Shown: positions 17,724 through 26,664 of the stretch, in pieces | Numbering within the stretch: position 1 is the first letter of the stretch | Layout of the letters: the number at the start of each line of letters is the position of its first letter | NCBI GenBank assembly: GCA_964454015.1 | Contig: CAYVQF010000057.1 | Coordinates: 1 to 37,322 of the forward strand | Source: CAYVQF01 sp964454015 | GTDB lineage: Bacteria > Myxococcota_A > Bradymonadia > UBA4248 | Reading direction: 5' to 3' | Length of the DNA stretch: 37,322 bases | Program-made: the position numbers and the translations under genes | The notes under the pieces: generated by a model | What the model was told of the DNA's origin: nothing | What the model saw: the letters and a program-made list of their open reading frames with translations, nothing else | Database searches by the model: none

Positions 17724-18779
17724 ATGCATCCGCAAATTCAAGCCATCCTCGCACGCGCCCATCACCCGCGCCGCTCCGTTCGCAACACCACCCCCGAAGC
17801 CCTGCGCGGGCTCGCCCCCCTGTGGCGCCAACGCGCCCTGCTCAGACTCCTCGCCTCGGGCGACGCCGAGGTCCGCGAAATGGCCATGGAGGTCGCCGTC
17901 GAAGAGGCCCAGAAGGCCCCCGATTTCGTCCCCGACCTCCTCCTGCACCTGCGCAAACTCATCGACACCAATGCCGACCCAGGCATCCTCCAGATCACAG
18001 TCCTGACCTTGCGCCTCTCCCTCGCCACTGCCGCCGACGACACCCCCGACAGCCCCCCCAACGACACCCAGCGCACCTTCGCGGCTTGCCTCGGCGAGCT
18101 CGCCAACCACCCCGACCCCGACGTCCGCTTCCAGTGCATCTCGGCCCGCGAGAGCTTGAACGAAGCGGGCCAAGCTTATGGTGACTACCTCCTCGCTGCC
18201 CTCCTGGACCCCGACCACGAGGTCCGCATCATCGCCACCCAAGGACTGACCCGGCTGGCATCGACCCAAGCCCTGCCAGCGCTGCGCGAAGCGACCTCCC
18301 GAGCACACGGCCACGAGCGCTTCCACTTCGTCATCGCTAGAGCCTCCCTCGGCGAAGAGGAACTGGTCGAAGCACTCATGGCGGCACTGCCCAACCCTGA
18401 TCTGCGCTTCGCCGCCATCATCGCCCTCGGCGACTACGGCCACCCCGCCGCCATCCCCGCCCTCCGCGACATCTTCCAAGCGCGCCTCGGTGAACGCCTC
18501 CACCGTATCGCCGCAGCCCGCAGCGCCCTCCTCCTCGGCGATTCACAGGCCTACGCCTTCCTCCTGGACCGCGCCCACCGCCGCAACCTAGAGGCCGGCT
18601 ACGCCATCGAGGCCTTGTGTACCTGCGTCAACGCCAAGTCCAGCGACGCGCCATTTCGTCCCCCCCTTGACGAAATCTTGACCCACCTCGATGCCATCGC
18701 CCGCGACCAGGCCCACCCCCGGCGGCAGAGCGCTGCCGAAGCAGCCGACGCCCTCAGATCTCAACGCCCGAGCGCCTGA
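17724..18779 (+). CDS. HEAT-repeat protein
   Basis: The product is about 351 residues and carries multiple HEAT-like helix pairs. Examples of the repeat pattern are DPDVRFQCISARESL, DHEVRIIATQGLTRL and NPDLRFAAIIALGDYG, each starting with an Asp/Asn-Pro-Asp turn and an x-V-R segment, spaced roughly 30-40 residues apart. It has no signal peptide or membrane segment and so is likely cytoplasmic. Such proteins are protein-protein scaffolds, and their partner cannot be guessed from sequence. The start at 17724 lacks a clear ribosome site, so it is a moderate choice. It is divergent from holB and convergent with mutS2, whose stop lies 19 bases beyond its own. Confidence 0.8.
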   Translation: MHPQIQAILARAHHPRRSVRNTTPEALRGLAPLWRQRALLRLLASGDAEVREMAMEVAVEEAQKAPDFVPDLLLHLRKLIDTNADPGILQITVLTLRLSLATAADDTPDSPPNDTQRTFAACLGELANHPDPDVRFQCISARESLNEAGQAYGDYLLAALLDPDHEVRIIATQGLTRLASTQALPALREATSRAHGHERFHFVIARASLGEEELVEALMAALPNPDLRFAAIIALGDYGHPAAIPALRDIFQARLGERLHRIAAARSALLLGDSQAYAFLLDRAHRRNLEAGYAIEALCTCVNAKSSDAPFRPPLDEILTHLDAIARDQAHPRRQSAAEAADALRSQRPSA

Positions 18780-18798
18780 GCCGTCACCCCCACAAGGC

Positions 18799-21339
18799 TC
18801 ACTGGCTGCGCAGCCACGCCACACTCACCCCATCGCCACCCTCGCCCTGCTCACCTGGACGAAAGTGCCGTAGATACTCACTTTGCCGCAAATAGGCACG
18901 CACCATTCGCTTGAGCACCCCCGTCCCATGCCCGTGGATGACATAAACCACTGACACATCGCGGCGCATGGCGCTGTCCAGAAACATCTCCAAACGCTCC
19001 TCCGCCTCGTCCCCGCGCAAACCACGTAAATCCAACGTGTTCTCGCCACTCTGCGGGACCAAGGGCAGCCCAGCGCTCTCTGGGTTGGCGTCCACCAACG
19101 CCACCGCCTCCCCCCCGGCTGTTGCCATAGCGCGACGTTGCCCTTGCCTCAGCGCCTGAGCTGCAGGCCGCCGCCCCGCCTCTCCGTCATCCACCGCAAG
19201 ACCAACATCACGGCGCCGCACTTGACTCTGAAAATGGCCCACCTGCACCGTCGCCGCGTCCTCCCGCCAGCCCACCAGCACCCCATTGCGGCGCAAAGAG
19301 CGACAATAGACCCGACGCCCAACCTCCCAAGCTTCAGGCGCCAGCGGAACGAACGTCGGCGCCTCCACCGCCTCGATGACCTGCTCCGCCCCTCGGGCCG
19401 CCTCTTCTACTGCCTTCGCCTCGCGCTGCAGTCGCTCCAGCGTCCGCTCCTGCCGCTCCACTCTCCGCCGCTGCAAACCCTTCTTCAACGCGCTGATCCG
19501 ACCCTGAACTTCGCTGATCTCCTCGCGCACCGCACTCAGATCCTCACCAATGGCCTTGGCCTCCTTGCGCCGCAAACGCCCGCGCTCCTCAGCCTGCAAT
19601 GCCGCCTCCGCCGCCAACTCAGCCACCCGTCTCTCGACCTCGCACCGCGCCGCCTCCAGCCCCTGGCGCTCTGCTTCCAGGCGATCCAACAACACCTCCA
19701 GCGCGGCCTCACCCGCAAGCATCTCCTCGGCGCGCCGCAACATGTCTCCAGGCAAACCCAAGCGCCGCGCAATCGCAAAGGCCGACGACGCCCCAGGGCT
19801 CCCTAAGCGCAAGCGAAAGGTCGGCGCCAAACGCTCCAAATCGAAAACCACCGACGCATTGGCCGCCCACGCCCGCTCCAAAGCGAAGGCCTTGACGTCA
19901 TCCAAGTGCGTCGTCACCACGCTCGTCGCCCCTGCCTGATGCAGGCGCTCCAACAGCGACGCCACCAGCGCGCTGGCGTGCGCCGGGTCCGTCCCCGCAA
20001 AAGGCTCGTCCAAGAGCACCAACGTCCCGGGCCCCACGCGCGGTAAGGCCTCGACCAGACGCAGCACGTGCGCCGAAAACGTCGACTTGTCTTCCGTGAT
20101 CGACTGCGCATCGCCAATGTCCGCAAAAACCTGCGCAAAAAGCGGAAACTCCGACGACGGACCCGCGGGGATGGGCAACCCCGCACGCAACATCACCGCA
20201 AAGAGGCCCAGGGTCTTCAGCGTCACCGTCTTGCCGCCCGCGTTCGAGCCGGAAATCACCAAGGTCGACGCCCCCGGATCCAAGCAAATGTCATTCGCGA
20301 TGACCGCACTCGCCTCGCCTCCCTCCCTCACCTTCAACTGCAGGATGGGGTGCCGCGCCGCAAAGACTTGCACCGTCGCCCCGCCCAAATAGGGCACCCG
20401 TGCCTCCAGATCCAACATCAACCGCGCCGCCGCCACCACCCCATCGAGGTACACATAACGCCGCAGCGACGCCCGCGCCCCGCTCGCGACACCAGCCACC
20501 TCTCCACTCAAAGCCAGCAGGATCCGCTGCTCCTCGGCCTCCACGTCGAAATCCACCATGCGCAACGCGTTGTTCAGGGCCACCATGTCCGCAGGTTCGA
20601 CGAAAACCGTCTGCCCTGAAGCGCTCGTCGCATGGACGATCCCCTCCACCCTGCCCCGCGCCTGCACCTTCACCGGCAACACGTAACGACCCTCGCGAAT
20701 CGTGTAATAACTGTCCTGCAGATGCTCCTCGTAGACCCGGTCCTTGGTCTTCTCTTCGATCCGCTGCCGGATCGTCTCGTTCAAGCGCCGTGAACGCTGA
20801 CGCAGACGCCCAAGCTCGGCACTCGCCTCGTCCACCAAGTGACCCTCAGGCGAGAACGAACGCTCCAGCAGCGTCGCCAGCGCATCCATCGCCTGCATGG
20901 CCTCAGCCACCTGCCAACACAGCGGTAGATCTGTGGCGCGCCGACGAAAAAAATGCCGCGCCTCCGTCAACGCCCCGATCGCCTTGCCAAAAGACACCAC
21001 CTCCGCCGCTGACAAACAAGCGCCCCGGGTGGCCCGCAACAATATGGGCTCGAGAACGGCGATGGGCCCCAAGCCAGGGCGATCACCCCCAGCCAGCAAC
21101 TCCGCCATCTCAGCCACCTCTGCCAGACGGCGCGCCACCAAGTCGGCTGACCCCAACCAGGGCAACGACGACGCCACCGCCGCGGCCTGCGCCGTGCCAC
21201 AGCGATCGGCCAACGCCGCGCTCAACACCTGCCAATCCAACTCACGCAGGCTCGCAAAGGCCTCCACCCCTCGCCCCGGCTCCCGACTCCCCTCAAAGGC
21301 CTGCAACAATCGCTCTGGGTTGACCGCGCCAACATCCAT
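18799..21339 (-). CDS. mutS2: MutS2-like endonuclease / anti-recombination protein
   Basis: The product is about 846 residues. The ATG at 21339 has AGGAG eight bases upstream; an ATG at 21345 and a GTG at 21348 are alternatives. The N-terminal part is the MutS core without the mismatch-recognition domain. The ATPase shows Walker A GSNAGGKTVTLKT at about 364-376 and Walker B LVLLDEPFAGTD. A long coiled coil (EAERQGLEAARCEVERRVAE onward) replaces the clamp region. The C-terminal Smr nuclease domain contains TLDLRGLRGDEAEERLE and the conserved HGHGTGVLK loop. In other bacteria MutS2 suppresses recombination or acts on stalled ribosomes. The gene stands alone, convergent with the HEAT gene and divergent from the TPR lipoprotein gene. 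Confidence 0.95.
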   Translation of the reverse strand: MDVGAVNPERLLQAFEGSREPGRGVEAFASLRELDWQVLSAALADRCGTAQAAAVASSLPWLGSADLVARRLAEVAEMAELLAGGDRPGLGPIAVLEPILLRATRGACLSAAEVVSFGKAIGALTEARHFFRRRATDLPLCWQVAEAMQAMDALATLLERSFSPEGHLVDEASAELGRLRQRSRRLNETIRQRIEEKTKDRVYEEHLQDSYYTIREGRYVLPVKVQARGRVEGIVHATSASGQTVFVEPADMVALNNALRMVDFDVEAEEQRILLALSGEVAGVASGARASLRRYVYLDGVVAAARLMLDLEARVPYLGGATVQVFAARHPILQLKVREGGEASAVIANDICLDPGASTLVISGSNAGGKTVTLKTLGLFAVMLRAGLPIPAGPSSEFPLFAQVFADIGDAQSITEDKSTFSAHVLRLVEALPRVGPGTLVLLDEPFAGTDPAHASALVASLLERLHQAGATSVVTTHLDDVKAFALERAWAANASVVFDLERLAPTFRLRLGSPGASSAFAIARRLGLPGDMLRRAEEMLAGEAALEVLLDRLEAERQGLEAARCEVERRVAELAAEAALQAEERGRLRRKEAKAIGEDLSAVREEISEVQGRISALKKGLQRRRVERQERTLERLQREAKAVEEAARGAEQVIEAVEAPTFVPLAPEAWEVGRRVYCRSLRRNGVLVGWREDAATVQVGHFQSQVRRRDVGLAVDDGEAGRRPAAQALRQGQRRAMATAGGEAVALVDANPESAGLPLVPQSGENTLDLRGLRGDEAEERLEMFLDSAMRRDVSVVYVIHGHGTGVLKRMVRAYLRQSEYLRHFRPGEQGEGGDGVSVAWLRSQ

Positions 21340-21391
21340 CGTCATCACTCCTCACCTCAACCACAAGCCACGGCGCGCTCACCCGAGCAAC

Positions 21392-21420
21392 TTGGGCACC
21401 CGCCGCCAACCTGCTATACC
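21392..21420 (+). promoter_or_regulatory. sigma70-type promoter with extended -10
   Basis: TTGGGC at 21392-21397 and TATACC at 21415-21420 are separated by exactly 17 bases, and the -10 is preceded by TG plus one base (extended -10). It lies 81 bases before the TPR lipoprotein start, in the divergent region with mutS2. It is a prediction from sequence only. Confidence 0.6.
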
Positions 21421-21501
21421 AAACGCCTAGGCCTGCGGTCGAATGCGCACGCTCACAGCTTTGGCCCCAGCTCTCCAACCCTCTCCCCCGAGCGCTAACC
21501 C

Positions 21502-22347
21502 ATGTCTGGCTCCACCTCCATCGCCCACGCCCTGCCCGCTTGCGCCTTGCTCTGTCTCATCGGCTGCGCCAACAACCCAACACCCTCTTGGTCCGATACG
21601 GCCGAAGCCTATGTGCGGGCAGACGATCTCCCCAGCGCCATCGCCATCACCGAAAGCGCCATGCACGCCAACCCCGAGGACCCCTATTACCCCGCACGAC
21701 TCGCCGCCCTCCTCAAAGCACAAGGCGATGACTTCTTTCAGCGCGAAGCATGGACCCTCGCCGATGACCGCTATCAACGCGCCAACCTCCTCGGCGGACC
21801 CGACTTCCCATCCCCAGAGCAAGAGCGCCGCCACGCCCACGTCAAGACCAAACTCGACCAACCATGGCCGGACATCGCCCTCCACCTCGAACGCGCCTGG
21901 CGCGCCGATGCCGACCCCCAGTGCCTCCATCGCCTCGCCCTCGGCTGGGACGACTTCGGCGACAGCACCGCCGCCATGGAATACTACCAACACCTCGTGG
22001 AGCTCCCTTCCCCACCGCCCCACCTTCAACTCCGCCTCGCCGCCTTACGCATCCAACACCAAGACTTCGACCGTGCCGCTGAAACCCTCACCGCGCTCCT
22101 CACCCAACAACCCGACTCCCCCTCGGCCCTAGCCCTCCTGGCCCAGTGCCACGAGGCCCGTGGGCACCTCGATGACGCCCACCAACTCTTCCAAAAAATC
22201 GCCGAGCAAAACCCCGACAAGGCCGCACCCTGGCGCCAACTCGCCGACTTCTGTCAGCGCCACGGCCGCAGCGATTGCCTGCAAATTGCCTCACAGCAAC
22301 TCGAAGCGCTCTCACCCCAAGAGCGCAAGCTCCGACCCCTGCGCTAA
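21502..22347 (+). CDS. TPR-containing lipoprotein
   Basis: The product is about 281 residues. It opens with a lipoprotein signal (MSGSTSIAHALPACALLC then LIGC, lipobox Cys22). Several tetratricopeptide-like helix pairs follow: AEAYVRADDLPSAIAITESA, LALGWDDFGDSTAAMEYYQHL, AALRIQHQDFDRAAETLTAL and LAQCHEARGHLDDAHQLFQK. These are spaced near 34 residues and keep the small-residue pattern of TPRs. The protein is thus predicted to be tethered to the inner or outer membrane and to act as an assembly scaffold. Four additional Cys residues (in QCLHR, QCHEARG, FCQRHG and DCLQI) are spread through it. The gene is alone, preceded by the extended -10 promoter above. Confidence 0.8.
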   Translation: MSGSTSIAHALPACALLCLIGCANNPTPSWSDTAEAYVRADDLPSAIAITESAMHANPEDPYYPARLAALLKAQGDDFFQREAWTLADDRYQRANLLGGPDFPSPEQERRHAHVKTKLDQPWPDIALHLERAWRADADPQCLHRLALGWDDFGDSTAAMEYYQHLVELPSPPPHLQLRLAALRIQHQDFDRAAETLTALLTQQPDSPSALALLAQCHEARGHLDDAHQLFQKIAEQNPDKAAPWRQLADFCQRHGRSDCLQIASQQLEALSPQERKLRPLR

Positions 22348-22349
22348 AC

Positions 22350-23501
22350 TCAGGAAATTCGTAGAATTTCCTGCATCTCCTCTGGCCTCAACGCCACGGG
22401 GTTGCCGCGCATCGAGTTGGCCTGGCACGCCTTCGCCACCACCTCCGGCCACTGCTCACGCCGCAAACCCAACGCCGCCAACGGCTGGACCCCCATCGAC
22501 CGCGTCCACGCCGCCAACCACGGCCCAAACGCCTCCGCCTCCTGCACCGCGCCGCCGCTCAGCAACCGCGCGGCCTCGGCATAGCGCCCCAGCACCGCCG
22601 CGCCATCCCCACGCGCCTGCAGCGCGCCCACATTCACCTGCACCACGCCAGGCAGCAACGCCGCACAGAGCGCCCCGTGCCCAGCACCCAACATCGCCCC
22701 GAGAGGAGCGGCAAAGCCGTGCACCGCACCGAGCTTCCCGTTCGCCAGCGCCATCCCCCCCATCAACGCCACCCACGCCATGGCCTCGCGTGCCGCCAAG
22801 TCCGCCCCATCGACCCACGCCCGCGGCAGCGCCCCGCCTGCCATCGCTAGTCCTTGCCGACACAGCCCGTCCACCAACGGCGACGGCGACCGCCCCACGA
22901 ATGGCTCCAACACTTGCGCCACCGCATCGAGCCCCGTCGCCGCAGTCAGCCCCGGTGGCATGCTCGCGCTCAACAGCGGATCAATCAGCGCCAGACGCGG
23001 CAACATCCACGGCGACCGCAGGCTGGCCTTGACCTGCGCCTCATCCACCGTCAACACCGCGTTGCGCGTCACCTCGGCCCCAGTCCCCGCCGTCGTCGGT
23101 ACCGCCGCGTAAGGCAAAGACGGCGACACCAAAGCCTGCCCGCCACCGACCACCTCCAAATAGTCCAGAGGGTCCCCCGCCTGGGGCAACAACGCCGCCA
23201 ACGCCTTGCCCGCGTCGATGACGCTTCCTCCACCCACCCCAACCACCCACTCGACCCCCGCGCCGCGCCAACGCGACAACTGGGCCCGCAACCACCTCAG
23301 GCTCGGCTCCCCCACCACCGACAACGACGACACCGTACAGCCACGCCCCTCCAATGACGCCTGCACCCCCCGCACCCGCGCCACATCGCCGCCACACACC
23401 AGCAGCGCCCGCCGCCCCCAACCCGCCACTTCGTCGGCGATCCCCGCCGCCACCCCACAGCCCACGCGCACCCGCTGGGCCGTCGCAAAGTCATGCACCA
23501 T
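22350..23501 (-). CDS. iron-type (group III) alcohol dehydrogenase with a missing metal ligand
   Basis: The product is about 383 residues, reading from ATG at 23501 (a G-rich stretch upstream could serve as ribosome site). It has the family dinucleotide signature GGGSVIDAGKA at 90-100 and PTTAGTGAEVT at 135-145. Iron-type enzymes bind the metal with Asp and three His: here Asp192 in GLDAVAQ, His261 and His275 are kept, but the second position (usually His in DAxAH) is Gln196. Metal-dependent catalysis may therefore be altered, and some relatives such as maleylacetate reductases also deviate here. The substrate is unknown. It lies 12 bases after an LsrG-like gene in the same operon. Its last codons contain a perfect inverted repeat. 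Confidence 0.88.
   Translation of the reverse strand: MVHDFATAQRVRVGCGVAAGIADEVAGWGRRALLVCGGDVARVRGVQASLEGRGCTVSSLSVVGEPSLRWLRAQLSRWRGAGVEWVVGVGGGSVIDAGKALAALLPQAGDPLDYLEVVGGGQALVSPSLPYAAVPTTAGTGAEVTRNAVLTVDEAQVKASLRSPWMLPRLALIDPLLSASMPPGLTAATGLDAVAQVLEPFVGRSPSPLVDGLCRQGLAMAGGALPRAWVDGADLAAREAMAWVALMGGMALANGKLGAVHGFAAPLGAMLGAGHGALCAALLPGVVQVNVGALQARGDGAAVLGRYAEAARLLSGGAVQEAEAFGPWLAAWTRSMGVQPLAALGLRREQWPEVVAKACQANSMRGNPVALRPEEMQEILRIS
22351..22373. terminator. 10-bp perfect inverted repeat between convergent genes
   Basis: CAGGAAATTC (22351-22360), GTA, GAATTTCCTG (22364-22373) form a perfect hairpin. It overlaps the stop codon of the dehydrogenase gene (stop at 22350-22352) and lies 3 bases past the TPR lipoprotein stop. 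It is not followed by a clear T-run on either strand, so a bidirectional hairpin terminator is only likely, not certain. Confidence 0.55.
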
Positions 23502-23513
23502 GGTCAACCCCCG

Positions 23514-23819
23514 TCACCACATCGCATCCAACGGAAAAATGTTCCCATACTTCACCCCCCGCCGCGGCTGCGCCATCATCGGCGCCACCTTGTCACGCCA
23601 CGTCGCATAGTGCGCCGTCTCCTTGTGCGCCGCCGCATCGGCCTCAACCCGGTATACCTCCACCAGAAGGAAGCGCGTCGCCACCTCACTCTCCTGCAGC
23701 ACGTCAAAGCGCACCACCCCTGGCTCCAGCAAGGACGCCGCCGCATTGGCCTGCGACGCCGCCTTGAAAGCTTCCACCGCCTCTGGAAACACCTCTACAT
23801 GCACATGAACGATATACAT
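23514..23819 (-). CDS. ABM-domain protein, LsrG-like
   Basis: The product is about 101 residues, the normal size of a single antibiotic-biosynthesis-monooxygenase (ABM) fold. The pattern FDVLQES then TRFLLVEVY, then HKETAHYATW and APMMAQPRR matches what I know of LsrG, the isomerase of phospho-autoinducer-2 degradation, and its relatives YgiN and similar quinol monooxygenases. Assignment to LsrG function is only by similarity; no lsr transport or kinase gene is in this window. The start at 23819 has a near-perfect ribosome site AAAGGAGG five to six bases upstream. That site overlaps the stop codon of the preceding gene, so translation of the pair is coupled. The dehydrogenase gene follows after 12 bases. 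Confidence 0.8.
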   Translation of the reverse strand: MYIVHVHVEVFPEAVEAFKAASQANAAASLLEPGVVRFDVLQESEVATRFLLVEVYRVEADAAAHKETAHYATWRDKVAPMMAQPRRGVKYGNIFPLDAMW

Positions 23820-23831
23820 CCGCGCCTCCTT

Positions 23832-26453
23832 TTACTCTGCGGCAACATCCATACAGCAGCGAAAACCGATGTGCGCCGCCGCGCTGCCCTCCTCGACAAG
23901 CCTACAGCCCTGCTCTCCCTCCGCCAAGTAACTCCCCCCCATGACCACCCCTTCCTCGACCCACTCCGCCACATTGCCCGCCATATCGAAGAGCCCGTCC
24001 CGCGTCCTACATTGTTGCATCTGACCACCCACCACCACGCCGCCCTGCCCCCCAGAGGCATCATTGCAACGCCCACCCTCGAAAACCCGCCCATAGGGCA
24101 ACGCCACCCCACACGCCTGCTGCCACTCCTCGCGCCGGCACAGCCGCTTGCCCGCACCCACACAGCTCCGGCGAGCCATCGCCAAATCCACCCACACCCG
24201 CGCCTTGTGACCCCGCCCAGGGAACTCATACTGATCGATACACACCGCCAATCCAGCTACCCGACGCATCTGGGTCGGACAAGCGTCCCCCTCCTCGCTC
24301 CCCTCAGACGCCTCCAGCAGGGCCGCCACCTCACGCTGTCGCCGCCGCTCCTGCCGTGCCAATTCCCGCGCCGACAACGCCGACTCACCCTCACCCTCAC
24401 CCTCACTCTCACCCTCTGCCACACGCGCGCTCACCGCCACCAGGCCCAACGCAACACCGCACCAAGCCCCCCCTTCCAGCACACGCCCGCCCCATGCCGC
24501 TGCCCACACCGTCCCCCTCTCTTCGGGATCCACCTCCGCTGTGGCGCCCGCGGCGGCTGCCGAAGCCGCCGCAGCCTCTCCCGACACCACCACCGCATCC
24601 GCGTCTGCCCCAGGCGTCACCCTCTGCCCCTCGGACACCGCCGCGCCCTGGCCTCCCCCCCCGCCCAAATACTTCAGAGCAAGGACCCCCACGACCAAGA
24701 GCAGCGAGAACAGCACCACCACCCCAACGAAATACTTCCGGCCCCGAATCTCCCCCATGGCCATCGCCGTCAGAACTTCAGAGCTCGGATCGCTATCACC
24801 CGTTGCAGGCATAGCCCATCTCGCCCCTTCGCCCTCAGCCACAGCCCCCAGCGCTGCGTCGCTCGACACCGCCGCCAGAGACACGAGCGGCACATCGGCC
24901 CCATCCTCTGCCACCGCCACAGGCAGCACCTCGACCCCATCCTCCTCTACCGACACCAAAGGAGACAGGGGCGCCACCGCCACTTCGGCCACAGCCGCCG
25001 CGGCTGCGTCTCCATCCAAACCAAGCACGTCGCTCCCGCGCTCCGCCCCAACCGCGTCCCCTAGAACAGCGCCGCGCGCTTCTTCGCCCGCGTCCGCCAG
25101 CGGTCCTGGCAAAGCGGCCTCCTCTTCGCCGGTCAGCAGAACACCGGGATGGCGCAGCGTCGGCGTCGGCTCCGGTGGAAAGCGCTTCAATCGCGGCGAG
25201 CTTGGCCCCCCCTCGACACGCTCCACGCCGTTCGGCAACGCCTGCACGTCGCGATCGATCTCGATCTCCACGGGATCCACCAGCGGTCCCAAGCGCGGCG
25301 GCAGCGGACCGTCATCGTCGCCCCAGCCCTCGGCACGCGCGCGCTCGACCACCTGCTCCGAAAACAGGGCCCGCATGTTGTGGAAGCCAATCTCCGTCAC
25401 GAACGCCCCGTCACCCATGGCTGGGCGTCCCGGGTCCGTCCCCTCTGCCTTGGCCCCGCGCGGCGTCGGCCCCCCACCCGCCTTCTCGTCGCCCGCCACC
25501 GGCGCCGCAGGCACGCCGCGCGGCGCCCGCTCTCCCGCCGACGCGCCTTCATCGCTCAGGGCCGAAAAATCCTCGAACACATGCGACAGGGCATTGACCA
25601 AGGCCAACGGCGTCCCAAAGCGCTGCGCCGGGTCCTTGGCCGTCGCTATCCGTATGATCTCATCGACCTGCATCACCTGCGCCGCAGCACAGTCGATGCC
25701 GAGCGCTGTGAGGCGCTGTAAAATCACCCCGCAGGCAAAAACATCCGTCGCCGCCGTCGGCACCTGGGCCGACAACAACTCGGGTGCCGTAAACGCATGA
25801 TCCGGCGCCGCAAACAACGTCGGCGGAAAAATGTCGCACAAGTACACGTCGGCCAAGCGCAGCCCGTCGCGCCCAACAATCACGTTGTCCAAGCACAGCG
25901 AACCATGGCAGGTGTGGGCGTGGACCGCCTCGAAGATCTCCGCCAAGGGACACAAAATCTTGGCAATGCCGCTGGGAGCGATGCTCTGGTTGAACTGGCC
26001 GCGCATCTCCAACAAGGTCGCTAAAGACAAGCCTACCAAAGGCGCATAACCCAAAAGGACGCCACCCGACGCTGCCATGACCTGAGGCTGCACCACCCGC
26101 GCGTCCATGATCGCCGCCGAACGCGCCAGGGCGGCCTCGACCCGCTGTGGCAACGACTCGTCGTCATCTTCTATGACCTGCAAGGTCAGCTCTTTCCCGC
26201 TCTCCGTATCCACCGCCCGGTAGGTGGCACAACGTCGCAGCCCAGTGAGCTCCTCCAGAAGCTGGTAACACCCCCCGATGCGCTCGCCGACCCCGTGCCC
26301 CAAGACCGCGCGCCCTTGAACCTGACGCGAACGAAAACGCCGCAACTGCGCCGGCAGCGCATCACTCGCCTTGCGCCGGGACGCCACGTGACCACAGTTC
26401 GGGCAATTGGCACGATCGACCGGGGACAGGCTACCGCAACGTTCGCACAGCAA
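23832..26453 (-). CDS. zinc-ribbon, pseudokinase, membrane helix and FGE-like domain protein
   Basis: The product is about 873 residues, with a TTG start at 26453 supported by AAGGAGG five bases upstream. Order: a zinc ribbon (Cys3, 6, 17, 20), a Ser/Thr kinase-like fold at about 60-300, an acidic Ala/Pro-rich linker, a single membrane segment at about 574-595, and a C-terminal formylglycine-generating-enzyme-like (sulfatase-modifying factor) domain at about 735-870. The kinase fold lacks catalytic residues: the VAIK lysine position reads LTLQVI, the loop H-R-D-L-K-x-x-N reads HGSLCLDN (183-190), and D-F-G reads ADV (201-203); TAPEL and TDVFACGV are kept. It is therefore a pseudokinase. The FGE part has GNVAEW (826-831) and GFRCC, but it is small, so catalysis is uncertain. 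The gene heads a three-gene operon. Confidence 0.85.
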   Translation of the reverse strand: MLCERCGSLSPVDRANCPNCGHVASRRKASDALPAQLRRFRSRQVQGRAVLGHGVGERIGGCYQLLEELTGLRRCATYRAVDTESGKELTLQVIEDDDESLPQRVEAALARSAAIMDARVVQPQVMAASGGVLLGYAPLVGLSLATLLEMRGQFNQSIAPSGIAKILCPLAEIFEAVHAHTCHGSLCLDNVIVGRDGLRLADVYLCDIFPPTLFAAPDHAFTAPELLSAQVPTAATDVFACGVILQRLTALGIDCAAAQVMQVDEIIRIATAKDPAQRFGTPLALVNALSHVFEDFSALSDEGASAGERAPRGVPAAPVAGDEKAGGGPTPRGAKAEGTDPGRPAMGDGAFVTEIGFHNMRALFSEQVVERARAEGWGDDDGPLPPRLGPLVDPVEIEIDRDVQALPNGVERVEGGPSSPRLKRFPPEPTPTLRHPGVLLTGEEEAALPGPLADAGEEARGAVLGDAVGAERGSDVLGLDGDAAAAAVAEVAVAPLSPLVSVEEDGVEVLPVAVAEDGADVPLVSLAAVSSDAALGAVAEGEGARWAMPATGDSDPSSEVLTAMAMGEIRGRKYFVGVVVLFSLLLVVGVLALKYLGGGGGQGAAVSEGQRVTPGADADAVVVSGEAAAASAAAAGATAEVDPEERGTVWAAAWGGRVLEGGAWCGVALGLVAVSARVAEGESEGEGEGESALSARELARQERRRQREVAALLEASEGSEEGDACPTQMRRVAGLAVCIDQYEFPGRGHKARVWVDLAMARRSCVGAGKRLCRREEWQQACGVALPYGRVFEGGRCNDASGGQGGVVVGGQMQQCRTRDGLFDMAGNVAEWVEEGVVMGGSYLAEGEQGCRLVEEGSAAAHIGFRCCMDVAAE
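24385..24415. repeat. hexanucleotide tract coding for Gly-Glu/Ser repeats
   Basis: Inside the pseudokinase-FGE gene the plus strand carries tcaccc units (three perfect, one tcactc, one more), encoding GESEGEGEGES on the minus strand. The repeat is short and a multiple of three, so copy-number change would keep the frame. Confidence 0.6.
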
Positions 26454-26604
26454 AAGAACCTCCTTCGTCTCACCACCTTGTCAGGCCAACAAGCAAAGCA
26501 CTGCTAACGGTCAGGCGCAGCGCCATTGTCCCTTGCCAACGGCGCGATGTCTACTCTGCACCTGGAACGAGCCGTCGGCCTTTACTTGCATCGAGCCCTT
26601 TGTC

Positions 26605-26610
26605 TATAGT
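26605..26610 (+). promoter_or_regulatory. possible -10 element of the TSP3 lipoprotein gene
   Basis: TATAGT lies 55 bases before the start at 26665. The -35 region upstream is poor (TTACTT at 26582-26587), so the promoter is weakly supported. The surrounding 211 bases (26454-26664), the divergent gap between the pseudokinase gene and this gene, show no other element I can defend. Confidence 0.3.
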
Positions 26611-26664
26611 AAGGCCCTGGATTCGTGATCACCTCGCGTTTCCATCGTCGCCTCGGAGGAGAGC

